Origin: an uncultured Verrucomicrobiales bacterium
GTDB taxonomy: Bacteria > Verrucomicrobiota > Verrucomicrobiia > Limisphaerales > Palsa-1400
Direction of reading: 5' to 3'
Assembly: GCA_903927905.1 (NCBI GenBank)
Contig: CAIYOY010000370.1
Span: forward strand, 1 to 32,322
Length of the DNA stretch: 32,322 nucleotides
Shown here: positions 7,686 through 16,343 of the stretch, one piece after another
How positions within the stretch are numbered: the stretch's first letter is position 1
How the letters are laid out: each line of letters begins with the position of its first letter
Notes under the pieces: generated by a model
What the model saw: only the letters and a program-made list of their open reading frames with translations
What the model was told of the DNA's origin: nothing
Databases searched by the model: none
Translations under genes and position numbers: made by a program

Positions 7686-8207
7686 CTACGCCTTTTCGAT
7701 TTCCGCCCACAACGGTTCCAGATCATGATCGGACAGAGCCATTTGCTTGATCTGTTTTTTCCCGCCGAGAGCGAACGCCTGTCCGAGCCACTCGCGCGCT
7801 TGTGGTAATTGGCCCAGTTGACTTTCGTAACAGGCCAGATTGTAAACGATGATCGCTTCCTGTGGAAAAGCTTGATGCGCCTTTACCAGAATTTCCCGGG
7901 CGGCCGCAATCCCTCCCTCCGGTTGGCGGCGAGTCGCGTATGCCAAAGAAATCCAGCTTTGCGGTTCGTCGGGTCGCAGGTCGGTCATGGTCCGCGCGGT
8001 CTTGGCGGCCAACTCCCAGTTTTTCACCCGGGCATGAATCTCGTAACTGACCGCCAAAACAGCCGGATGCGTCTGCTGTGCAGAAGAAATTTTCACCAGC
8101 TCGTCATAAGCTTCATCACAATTCCCCAAGCCTAACCAGCCGATGGCGGCTGATAAGTAGTGCCGGTCCGGCATTTCCAAATCTTTGTTCATTCTGCGAT
8201 AACCCAT
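7686..8207 (-). CDS. Small TPR-repeat protein
   Basis: 173 residues made almost entirely of helical repeats of TPR type. Recognisable units include HYLSAAIGWLGLGNCDEAYD, the segment VLAVSYEIHARVKNWELAAK, DEPQSWISLAYATRRQ, and IVYNLACYESQLGQLPQARE. There is no signal peptide, so it is probably a cytoplasmic protein-protein interaction module. The start is uncertain: ATGs at 8207, 8192 and 8174 are all in frame and none has a good Shine-Dalgarno. The gene ends in TAG. The lipoprotein frame begins close downstream in the same register, but its own signal peptide shows it is a separate protein. It is divergent from the large ThuA fusion gene, with about 100 nt between starts. Confidence 0.7.
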   Translation of the reverse strand: MGYRRMNKDLEMPDRHYLSAAIGWLGLGNCDEAYDELVKISSAQQTHPAVLAVSYEIHARVKNWELAAKTARTMTDLRPDEPQSWISLAYATRRQPEGGIAAAREILVKAHQAFPQEAIIVYNLACYESQLGQLPQAREWLGQAFALGGKKQIKQMALSDHDLEPLWAEIEKA

Positions 8208-8306
8208 GGTGGCAGAAGTCTCGGATCACGAAAAGATTCTTTCCCAGAATTTTCTTCCCCCGCAATTCGTCTGTTGTTTAATGTGTGGCATTCAAATGAC
8301 CCGTTT

Positions 8307-11300
8307 ATGAGAAAAATCGTCCTGTTCATGGCTTGGTGTCTGGTGGCGTGGCCGTCTTTGGCGGAAACTCCGCTGCGCGTATTCATCCGCGCCGGAGAAA
8401 AAACTCACGGCTCCGGCCAGCACGATCATCCCCAATTTCTCAAGGACTGGACCAAACTCCTCAACGAGCGCGGAGCCAAAGCCGATGGCGCGATGAATTT
8501 TCCCACGCCGGAACAATTGGCAGCCTCCGATGTCCTGGTCATCTTCGCCGCCGAAGGCGCCACCATCACACCGGAACAACGGCCCGGCCTGGAAAAATTT
8601 CTCCAGCGCGGTGGCGGGTTGGTGGTTTTGCATGACGGCATTTGCGGGAATGATCCGCAATGGTTCAAGACCATCGCTGGCGGTTCGTGGGAGGATGGTC
8701 ATTCCAAATTCTTCGAGGGCGATCTGGCATTTTATTATCAGGACAGCGACAGTCCGATCACCAAAGGCGTTTCCAATTTTGATTTTGAAGACGAAATGTA
8801 TTGGGACCTGCACTTGATGCCGGGAGCTCACATTCTCGCCGCCACCTATCAACCGGATAAGCGCAACACCCAAAACGGGCGCGTCCTGCCTTCCGTCTAT
8901 GACATCGTCCCGCAGATGTGGACTTACGAAAAAGACAATTATCGCGCCTTCGTCTCCATTCCCGGTCATAATTACAAAACCTTCAACCTGCCGCATTTTC
9001 GCGCGGTGTTGTTGCGCGGGATCGCCTGGGCTGGAAAACGCGAGGTGGATTCGCTGGTAAGCAAAGAGGAACTCGCCAGTTTGCGTTATCCCGAAGGCGG
9101 CCCCACACCGCCGGAAAAATCCGGCGCGCTGATCAAGACGCGTCCGGAATTTGATCTTAATCTGGTCGCGGCGGAACCGTTGATCAGCAAACCTATTTCA
9201 CTTGACTGGGATGGGCAAGGGCGGATGTGGGTGGCGGAGACCATCGAGTATCCGATTCATACCAACCAAAATGTGCCGCCGCATGACCGCATTTCCATCC
9301 TCGAAGACACCAATGGCGACGGCGTCATGGACAAGAAAACCGCCTTCTACAACGACCTGAATCTGGTCACCAGCATGGTGCTCTATAAGGACGGCGTCAT
9401 TGTCGCCCAGGCGCCGGATATTTATTGGCTGCGCGATACGGACGGTGACGGCAAGGCGGACAAAAAGGAATTGCTCTACACTGGCTTTGGCGTGCGCGAT
9501 ACCCATGCCGTCATCAACAATATGCGCTGGGGATTGGACGGCTGGATCTATGCCACCATCGGTTACAGCGGTGGCGATGTAAAATCGGGTGACGGCAAAA
9601 TGGCTTTCGGCCAGATGAACGCGGGGGTGATCCGCTTCAAGCCGGACGGCACCGGCATGGAGCAATACTGTTCCAAACCGAGCAACACCTGGGGCTTGGA
9701 TCTCGGCTGGGACGGCGAAGTCTTTTTCAGCCAGGCCAACGGCAATCATATTGATCACGTGGTCATGCCGGAATCCGTTTTGGCCCGGGGCAAAGTCGGC
9801 GATGCCACCAGTTTCAAAGTCATCGAAGATCACGACCGGACTTTTCCCATTCGCGATTATCTGAAGCAGGCTTACGTGCAGATAGATTTCGTCGGCGGAT
9901 TTACGGCGGCGGCGGGCTGCTGCATTTACAACGGCGGCGCGTGGCCGGAGAAATATAATTACACGCATTATGTCGCGGAACCGACTGTCAATCTGGTCCA
10001 TCAGGATTTCATCAAGCCGGACGGTGTCACCTACATTGCCAGCAAAGATCGCGAGGAAGAATTCATCGCTGCCACCGACCTCTGGTTTCGCCCGGTGCAT
10101 CAGCGGATCGGTCCGGACGGCGCGTTATATATCTTGGATTTCTACAATCAAGCAGCCGTTCACAACGACACGCGCGGCCCAAAACACGGCCCGAACAACG
10201 CGGCCGTTCGTCCGGATCGCGATCATTATTTCGGCCGCATCTGGCGGGTGCAGCACAAGGAGGCCAAAAAATTCGACATCCCAAAAATGGACAAGAATCA
10301 TCCGGCCGAATTGGTCAAAGCCCTCGAACATCCCAATGAATGGGTGCGGATGACCGCGCACCGTCTGCTCGTCGAAAATCCCAACCCTGATATTTTGCCC
10401 GATCTGGCCAAGTTGCTGCTCTCGGATAAAGCCCCCGAAGCCCGCCTGCACGCCTTGTGGATCTTGGCGGCGAATCGGGCTGTAAAACCAAATTTGATTT
10501 CCGCCGCATTGCAAGACTCCTCGTCCGCCATTCGTAAAAACGCGTTGCGCATCGTTTCTGAAACCGTCCAGCCCGGCTCGATCCCTCCCCGAACCCTGCC
10601 TTACATTCAAGCCTGTCTGAACGAATCTGAACCGCGTGTGCGTTTGGCTGCGCTGATTGCCCTGGGTTATTTTCCCCTGGAAGGGCCGCAGGTCGAAGCG
10701 GTGTTGCGTAGCTGGCCGGTTTTGACCGATGTCTGGTCAAAATCCGCTGCCATCGGTTTGACCTCCAGAAGTCCGTTTGTCTTCGTGGATAGTATGCTGA
10801 ACTCGGGCAAACCTGAACTCGCTGGCTTCGCCGCTGAACTCGCCAAACAAATTGCCAACCAACAAAGCGCCGATTCTGCGAGGAAAATCGTGCTCACGGT
10901 CGCCGCCAAGCCCGTTTCGGCGGATGCGCTCAAAGCCATCTTCCTGCAAAGTTTCGCGAAAAATTTGAAATCCGATATCAAGCCGGCGTGGACCGCAGAA
11001 ATCCAAACGGCCTTTAAAACTCTTTTGAACTCGGACAATAACGATCTCGTGGCTGCAGCCATGACGCTGGCCGGGCGATGGGACTCGGCGGGAACTTTAT
11101 CCGGGCAAATGAAAGGCCCGATGGAAAAACTTTTGAACGGGTTGAACGACACGAAGCAAAGCGATGATCAGCGCGCGCGGGCGGGCGAGGTGCTGTTGAG
11201 TTTGCGCAGTCTGGATGCCGGCATTCTTCCGGCGGTGGGCAAAGTTTTGAATTCCGGCAGCTCCGTGGCGTTGCAAAAACAACTGATTCAATCCCTGGGC

Positions 11301-13253
11301 GAAACCGGCGATGCGGCCATTGGGCCAATTTTATTGACTGCCTACGGCGTGGCCAATCCCGAGATTCAGGGATTAATTTTTGCCCAACTGATCAAACGCG
11401 CTGATTCCTCCATGGCTTTGCTGGCGGCGGTGGAAAATAAATCGGTCAAAGGCGACACCCTCAGTCCCGATGCGGTTCATCGTTTGCGGACGCACTCTGA
11501 CCCGGCGGTGGCCAAGCGGGCCAATGCGGTTTTCGACGCGTCGCGCGGGCCGGAAATCAAGGAAAAGGATGTGATCATCGCGAAGCTTGCGCCGGAAGTC
11601 GTGCAAAAAGGTGATGCCACAGTGGGGAAGGCATTGTTCACCAAAAATTGCGCGGTGTGCCATACCTTCAAGGGCGAGGGCAAACAGACCGGCCCCGACC
11701 TGACCGGCATAGGCGCGCATGGTCCGGCGGAATTGCTCGTGCATGTGGTGGACCCGAACCGCGTGGTGGAACCAAATTTTGTCGCGATCAGTATCGAAAC
11801 GACCGATGGCGAAAGTGTGGATGGCGTCATCGCCAGCGAAAACGCTCAGAGCGTCGTTCTGCGCAACGCTTCGGGGCAATATGAAATTCCCCGCTCGAAA
11901 ATCACCCGACAACGGAACACTGGCCGCTCCTTGATGCCGGAAGGATTTGAAGCGCTCGGTGCGCCGGCTTTGCGCGATATTTTTGCCTACATGTGCGCGG
12001 ATGAGATGAAATACCGGATTTTGGATCTGTCGAAAGTTTGCACAGCGGATGGTTCCAAGGGCCGTTACCTTGATCCATTGCCGTTTAAAAAATATGGCAT
12101 CATCAAGTATGAGGATATTCCCTTTGAGATCATTCCGCCGAATCGCACGACCACCGGTCGCAATTACGTCATCCTCAAGGGCCATTTCCCGGCAGTCCAA
12201 GATTTGCCGCATCAGGTGGAGTTGGACAACCTCGACCTAGGCGCGAGTAAATTACATTTCCTCGCCGCCGCCGCGTGGGGTTGGCCGTGGAACGGCGAGG
12301 GCGCTTCCGAGGGAATGCCTGTGGCCAAAGTCATCCTGCAATTCCGCGACGGAGCCACCCAGGAAATCACCTTGCGCAACGGCCTGGAGATCGCCGACTA
12401 CAACGGTCATCACGACGTCCCGGAATCCGTGCGCGTGCCGAACCTGATTGATCGCAATCTCCAATTCCGCTGGTTCAGCAAAACCGTCACGCACAAAGGC
12501 GCCATCCAAAAAATCACCCTGCAAAGTCTCGACACCGTGGTCGCACCGGCTTTCATCGCGATCACCGCTGAATTGGGCGAAGGCGAACCGCCGAAGCCGA
12601 TCGAATTTCCGACGGAACATCCGCACGTCCTGATTTTTGGCGGCGGCAGCTCACATGATTTCACCAAGTGGTTCAACCAGGACGATTCCGGCATCTTGCA
12701 GGAATCGGGCCACATTCCCCCGCGCTATACGGAAGACCTGGACCTCGTTGCGCCCGCCTTGAAAAATGCCGATGTGCTTTATCTTTGTTCCAACAAACCA
12801 ATGACCGACCCCGCGTTGCGCCAAGGCATCTTCGACTTTGCCAACGAAGGCAAAGGACTGCTGCTGGTCCATCCTGCGCTCTGGTACAATTGGAACAATT
12901 GGCCCGAATACAATCGCGTCTTGGTTGGCGGCGGCGCGCATTCACATGACAAATACGGCGAATTTGAAGTGACCGTCACTCAACCCAACCACCCGATCAT
13001 GGCCGGAGTAGCCCCGACCTTCAAAACCAGCGATGAGCTTTACCACGTGGAAATTGATCCCAAGGGAACGCCCATTGAAGTCCTGGCCGTTGGCAAAAAC
13101 GCCGCCGGAAAAGAATACCCAGTGATCTGGATCACCAAACATCCTACCGCTAAAATCGTCTGCATCACGCTGGGTCACGACGGCGCGACGCACGATAACG
13201 CGCCATATCGGAAATTATTGCAGAACGCGGCGGCTTGGGCGGCGGGGAAATAG
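8307..13253 (+). CDS. Secreted ThuA / PVC-type dehydrogenase / HEAT / cytochrome c / ThuA-like fusion
   Basis: 1648 residues from the ATG at 8307; the frame is open further upstream, but this ATG begins the signal peptide MRKIVLFMAWCLVAWPSLA. Domains in order: a ThuA-like (trehalose-utilisation, glutamine-amidotransferase-like) domain, about 20-260; a PVC-type membrane-bound dehydrogenase beta-propeller, about 275-655, with two Ca-binding-like loops (DTNGDGVMDKK from residue 334, DTDGDGKADKK from 377); HEAT-like helical repeats, about 665-1090; a cytochrome c domain with CAVCH at 1115-1119 and a Met-containing SLMPEGFE further on; an unassigned beta-rich region, about 1215-1430; and a second ThuA-like domain from about 1438 to the end. 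It probably acts in the periplasm, oxidising a sugar-like substrate and passing electrons through the single haem, but the substrate is not known. Such modules are typical of Planctomycetes and Verrucomicrobia. It ends in TAG. Confidence 0.88.
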   Translation: MRKIVLFMAWCLVAWPSLAETPLRVFIRAGEKTHGSGQHDHPQFLKDWTKLLNERGAKADGAMNFPTPEQLAASDVLVIFAAEGATITPEQRPGLEKFLQRGGGLVVLHDGICGNDPQWFKTIAGGSWEDGHSKFFEGDLAFYYQDSDSPITKGVSNFDFEDEMYWDLHLMPGAHILAATYQPDKRNTQNGRVLPSVYDIVPQMWTYEKDNYRAFVSIPGHNYKTFNLPHFRAVLLRGIAWAGKREVDSLVSKEELASLRYPEGGPTPPEKSGALIKTRPEFDLNLVAAEPLISKPISLDWDGQGRMWVAETIEYPIHTNQNVPPHDRISILEDTNGDGVMDKKTAFYNDLNLVTSMVLYKDGVIVAQAPDIYWLRDTDGDGKADKKELLYTGFGVRDTHAVINNMRWGLDGWIYATIGYSGGDVKSGDGKMAFGQMNAGVIRFKPDGTGMEQYCSKPSNTWGLDLGWDGEVFFSQANGNHIDHVVMPESVLARGKVGDATSFKVIEDHDRTFPIRDYLKQAYVQIDFVGGFTAAAGCCIYNGGAWPEKYNYTHYVAEPTVNLVHQDFIKPDGVTYIASKDREEEFIAATDLWFRPVHQRIGPDGALYILDFYNQAAVHNDTRGPKHGPNNAAVRPDRDHYFGRIWRVQHKEAKKFDIPKMDKNHPAELVKALEHPNEWVRMTAHRLLVENPNPDILPDLAKLLLSDKAPEARLHALWILAANRAVKPNLISAALQDSSSAIRKNALRIVSETVQPGSIPPRTLPYIQACLNESEPRVRLAALIALGYFPLEGPQVEAVLRSWPVLTDVWSKSAAIGLTSRSPFVFVDSMLNSGKPELAGFAAELAKQIANQQSADSARKIVLTVAAKPVSADALKAIFLQSFAKNLKSDIKPAWTAEIQTAFKTLLNSDNNDLVAAAMTLAGRWDSAGTLSGQMKGPMEKLLNGLNDTKQSDDQRARAGEVLLSLRSLDAGILPAVGKVLNSGSSVALQKQLIQSLGETGDAAIGPILLTAYGVANPEIQGLIFAQLIKRADSSMALLAAVENKSVKGDTLSPDAVHRLRTHSDPAVAKRANAVFDASRGPEIKEKDVIIAKLAPEVVQKGDATVGKALFTKNCAVCHTFKGEGKQTGPDLTGIGAHGPAELLVHVVDPNRVVEPNFVAISIETTDGESVDGVIASENAQSVVLRNASGQYEIPRSKITRQRNTGRSLMPEGFEALGAPALRDIFAYMCADEMKYRILDLSKVCTADGSKGRYLDPLPFKKYGIIKYEDIPFEIIPPNRTTTGRNYVILKGHFPAVQDLPHQVELDNLDLGASKLHFLAAAAWGWPWNGEGASEGMPVAKVILQFRDGATQEITLRNGLEIADYNGHHDVPESVRVPNLIDRNLQFRWFSKTVTHKGAIQKITLQSLDTVVAPAFIAITAELGEGEPPKPIEFPTEHPHVLIFGGGSSHDFTKWFNQDDSGILQESGHIPPRYTEDLDLVAPALKNADVLYLCSNKPMTDPALRQGIFDFANEGKGLLLVHPALWYNWNNWPEYNRVLVGGGAHSHDKYGEFEVTVTQPNHPIMAGVAPTFKTSDELYHVEIDPKGTPIEVLAVGKNAAGKEYPVIWITKHPTAKIVCITLGHDGATHDNAPYRKLLQNAAAWAAGK

Positions 13254-13450
13254 AGGGGGATGCTAAAGATTAATGCCGGCTGATGAAGGCAAAATTAGAG
13301 CGCAAAATCATGGCAAAAAGGATCTCCGGAGCTCAATAGTTCACATCGGCTGTTACCATTCGTTTTCAATTGTTCACGTGGTTCGCGGTTAAACATTTCA
13401 TCTCTGACTTGAAAGCAAATTCAATCCAGCGCAGACTCCCGTTTTGTTAA

Positions 13451-16342
13451 ATGACCTGGCTCAAGAACATTTTCAGTTTTCTGTCCGTTTTGCTCGTCGC
13501 CGGGCAAATTCAAGCCACGGAACTTCTTCCTCCCGGTAATCGCGCCTTGCCCCTCGGCGTTCACGCGTTTGTTGGCGGCAAAGTCATCGTCAAACCTGGT
13601 GAAATTATTGATGGTGCCGTCATCGTCATTCGCGATGGCTTGATCGAAAAAGTCGGCAAAGAAGACGTCGCCATTCCGCCGGAGGCCCGCATATGGGACA
13701 TGAAAGGCCTGACCATTTACTCTGGGTTTATTGATCCGTATCTCTCCTTCAATTCCATCGGTGCCACCGAAGCCCCGGCCAAAAAAAGCCGCGACCTCAC
13801 CGCTGGAAAATTCTTTGGCGTCCCCGCTGGCGACCGCGACCCCGGCAATCCCGGACCCGGTTCCGAACTTTCCGCCATCACACCCGAACGTCGCATGGCC
13901 AAAACCTTCGCGCCTGACCCCAAGAATTTGGAGAAGCTGCGCGAGATCGGTTTCACCGTCGCCAATGTCGTCCCGGAGAAAGGCATCATGCGCGGCAGCA
14001 GCGCGTTGGTCGCGTTGTCCGAGGTGGATCCGAATCGGGCGATCATTCGCGCGGATGTTTTTCAGCACGTCGAATTGGAAGGCAGCAGTCGCATGGAAGA
14101 TATTTATCCCGACTCGCTCATGGGTGCGATCGCCGCCGTGCGCCAAACTTTCTTCGATGCCCGGCATTACGCCGCTGAACATGATGCGTACGAGAAAAAT
14201 CCCGAAGGCAAACGGCCAGCATTTAATCCCGCCGCCGAAGCTCTGGCCCCCGCCATTCACAAAAAAATGCGCGTCGTCTTCGAGCCAAACAGCGCGTTGT
14301 TGGTGGATCGCGCCACGCGCATCGCCCGCGAAATCGGTCTCGATTTTTGCATCCTTTCCAGCGGCGAAGAATGGCGTCGTCCTGATCTCGCCAAAGCCGC
14401 CGGAGTTCCGTTCATTGTGCCGCTTGATTTTCCCGAGATGCCGAAGCTCCCGGAGAAAGATGATTGGGCCGGTATTTCCCTGGACCAACTTCGTGCCTGG
14501 GATTGGGCTCCGGAAAACGCCGCGCTCTTGCGCAAGCAAAATCTGGAAATCGCCCTGACCACCTTCGGCCTCGAAGACAAAAAGAATTTCCGCAAGAACC
14601 TTCGCGCCGCCATTGATCGCGGGCTTTCGGAGGATGATGCGCTGGCGGCGCTGACCACGGTTCCCGCCAAACTTTGCGGCGTGGAAAAACAACTCGGCAC
14701 CATCGCAGCCGGTAAATTCGCCAACTTCACCGTCGTGTCGGGCAAGGGCTATTTCGACTTGGAAGCCAAAGTAAAAGCGGTGTGGATTGACGGGGTCTTT
14801 TACCGCACCGATTCCGAAGAACCAAAAAACGAAGAAGCGAAAAAATCCGACGACGAGAAGAAGAAAGACGAAGCCGCCAAGGCGGAGAAAGAAAAGAAGA
14901 CGGCAGCGGAACGCGAAGCGGCACGGAAAAGAATCGCGAGGTCGCCCATGGCCGGTCGCGGCCCGATCACCAATCCGGTGGCGGTGTTGATCCGTGACAC
15001 GACGGTTTGGACGTGCGGTCCGGCGGGACGGTTGGAGCACGCGGAGATTTTGATTCGTGATGGGAAAATTAAATCCATCTCGACGAACCAGACGGCGGAA
15101 GCGGCTTTGCCTAAGGACGCTTTTGTCATCAACGCGAAAGGCAAGGAAATCACACCCGGCCTGATTGATTGCCACAATCACAGTTATATATTAGGCGATG
15201 TCAACGAAGGCGGTTTGCCCTCCACCGCGATGGTGCGCATCGGCGACGTGATCAATTCCGAGAGCGCAAACATTTACGAACAACTTGCGGGCGGCTTGAC
15301 GGCGGCCAACGTCCTTCACGGTTCGGCCAATCCCATCGGCGGACAGAATTGCGTCATCAAATTGCGCGATGGCGCGACGCCGGAGGGGATGAAATTCACC
15401 AACGCCCCCGAAGGCATCAAATTCGCCCTCGGCGAAAACGTGAAACAATCCAACTGGGGTGACAAATACAAAACCCGTTTTCCGCAAACCCGCATGGGTG
15501 TGCAAACCTTTATCGCCAACCGTTTCACCGCTGCGCTGCAATATTTGAAGGAATGGGACGATTACAAAAAGAACGGCAAAAAACATTCCGTCGCCCCCGC
15601 GCGTGATCTCGAATTGGAAGCCATCGGCGAAATCATCCAGGGCAAACGTCTTATCCATTGTCATTCCTACCGTCAGGACGAAATCCTGATGACCCTCCGC
15701 CTCATGCAAAGTTTCGGTGTGCAAATGGCCACCTTCCAGCACGTCCTCGAAGGCTACAAAATTGCCGACGAACTTGCGCAGGCGAAAGTCGGAGCCTCCA
15801 CCTTCGCCGATTGGTGGGCCTACAAATTCGAGGTCTATGACGCCATTCCCTACAACGGCAGCCTGATGCGCGAACGCGGCGTCACCGTCTCCTTCAACTC
15901 CGATTCCGCGGACCTTGCGCGCCATCTGAATTTCGAAGCCGCCAAAGCCGTGAAATTCGGCGGCACCACAGAAGAGGAAGCGCTGAAATTCGTCACCCTC
16001 AATCCGGCCAAACAATTGCACATAGACAAATACGTCGGCTCCCTCGAACCCGGCAAGGACGCCGACTTCGTCATCTGGTCCAAAGACCCGCTCGACTCTT
16101 CTTCCCTGTGCCTCGAAACTTGGATCGAAGGCAAAAAATATTTTGACCGCAGCCTAAATGCCGCGCGCGTCACCGCCCTGGAAAAAGAACGCCGCGCTCT
16201 GACTGAAAAAGCCGATAAAGCCGCCAAGTCCGACAAATCCCCCGGCAAAGAAGACATCGCCGCCAAAAAGAAATTTTTCAAAATCTCCCTCGAACACCAA
16301 TACGATTTCCGAGACCGCCACTGCGAAAGGGAGGATAATTAA
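13451..16342 (+). CDS. Secreted two-domain amidohydrolase: decayed N-terminal and complete C-terminal domain
   Basis: 963 residues with an N-terminal signal (WLKNIFSFLSVLLVAGQIQA). Two amidohydrolase-superfamily units are joined by a highly charged, probably coiled-coil linker (about 457-500, rich in Lys, Glu, Asp and Ala). In the first unit the usual PGxIDxHxH start of the barrel reads YSGFIDPYLSF, so the metal-binding HxH is missing. The second unit is complete: TPGLIDCHNH gives His575 and His577, HCHSY gives His736/738, FQHVLEG gives His764, and FNSDSADLARH gives Asp818. This fits an imidazolonepropionase- or prolidase-type secreted metal-dependent hydrolase; the substrate is not predictable. 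A basic Lys/Ala-rich tail follows. The next gene starts 1 nt after this stop, with its ribosome site inside this coding region, so the two are almost certainly translated as a pair. Confidence 0.87.
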   Translation: MTWLKNIFSFLSVLLVAGQIQATELLPPGNRALPLGVHAFVGGKVIVKPGEIIDGAVIVIRDGLIEKVGKEDVAIPPEARIWDMKGLTIYSGFIDPYLSFNSIGATEAPAKKSRDLTAGKFFGVPAGDRDPGNPGPGSELSAITPERRMAKTFAPDPKNLEKLREIGFTVANVVPEKGIMRGSSALVALSEVDPNRAIIRADVFQHVELEGSSRMEDIYPDSLMGAIAAVRQTFFDARHYAAEHDAYEKNPEGKRPAFNPAAEALAPAIHKKMRVVFEPNSALLVDRATRIAREIGLDFCILSSGEEWRRPDLAKAAGVPFIVPLDFPEMPKLPEKDDWAGISLDQLRAWDWAPENAALLRKQNLEIALTTFGLEDKKNFRKNLRAAIDRGLSEDDALAALTTVPAKLCGVEKQLGTIAAGKFANFTVVSGKGYFDLEAKVKAVWIDGVFYRTDSEEPKNEEAKKSDDEKKKDEAAKAEKEKKTAAEREAARKRIARSPMAGRGPITNPVAVLIRDTTVWTCGPAGRLEHAEILIRDGKIKSISTNQTAEAALPKDAFVINAKGKEITPGLIDCHNHSYILGDVNEGGLPSTAMVRIGDVINSESANIYEQLAGGLTAANVLHGSANPIGGQNCVIKLRDGATPEGMKFTNAPEGIKFALGENVKQSNWGDKYKTRFPQTRMGVQTFIANRFTAALQYLKEWDDYKKNGKKHSVAPARDLELEAIGEIIQGKRLIHCHSYRQDEILMTLRLMQSFGVQMATFQHVLEGYKIADELAQAKVGASTFADWWAYKFEVYDAIPYNGSLMRERGVTVSFNSDSADLARHLNFEAAKAVKFGGTTEEEALKFVTLNPAKQLHIDKYVGSLEPGKDADFVIWSKDPLDSSSLCLETWIEGKKYFDRSLNAARVTALEKERRALTEKADKAAKSDKSPGKEDIAAKKKFFKISLEHQYDFRDRHCEREDN
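16329..16334 (+). promoter_or_regulatory. Ribosome binding site for the second amidohydrolase gene
   Basis: GGGAGG lies 9 nt before the ATG at 16344 and within the last codons of the upstream gene. It supports 16344 as the true start, upstream of the hairpin insertion at 16371-16442, and so shows that the hairpin is translated. Confidence 0.7.
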
Positions 16343-16343
16343 G

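Noticed and set aside
7077-8207. TPR protein and lipoprotein as one gene split by a TAG
   Set aside because: They share a frame, but the second has its own signal peptide and lipobox, and the first is a complete TPR protein; shared frame is expected one time in three.
13421-15181. Long open frame (586 codons) on the minus strand opposite the first amidohydrolase
   Set aside because: It is antisense to a gene with clear family motifs, has low-complexity Gly/Phe/Arg-rich translation and no recognisable domain; a codon-bias shadow.
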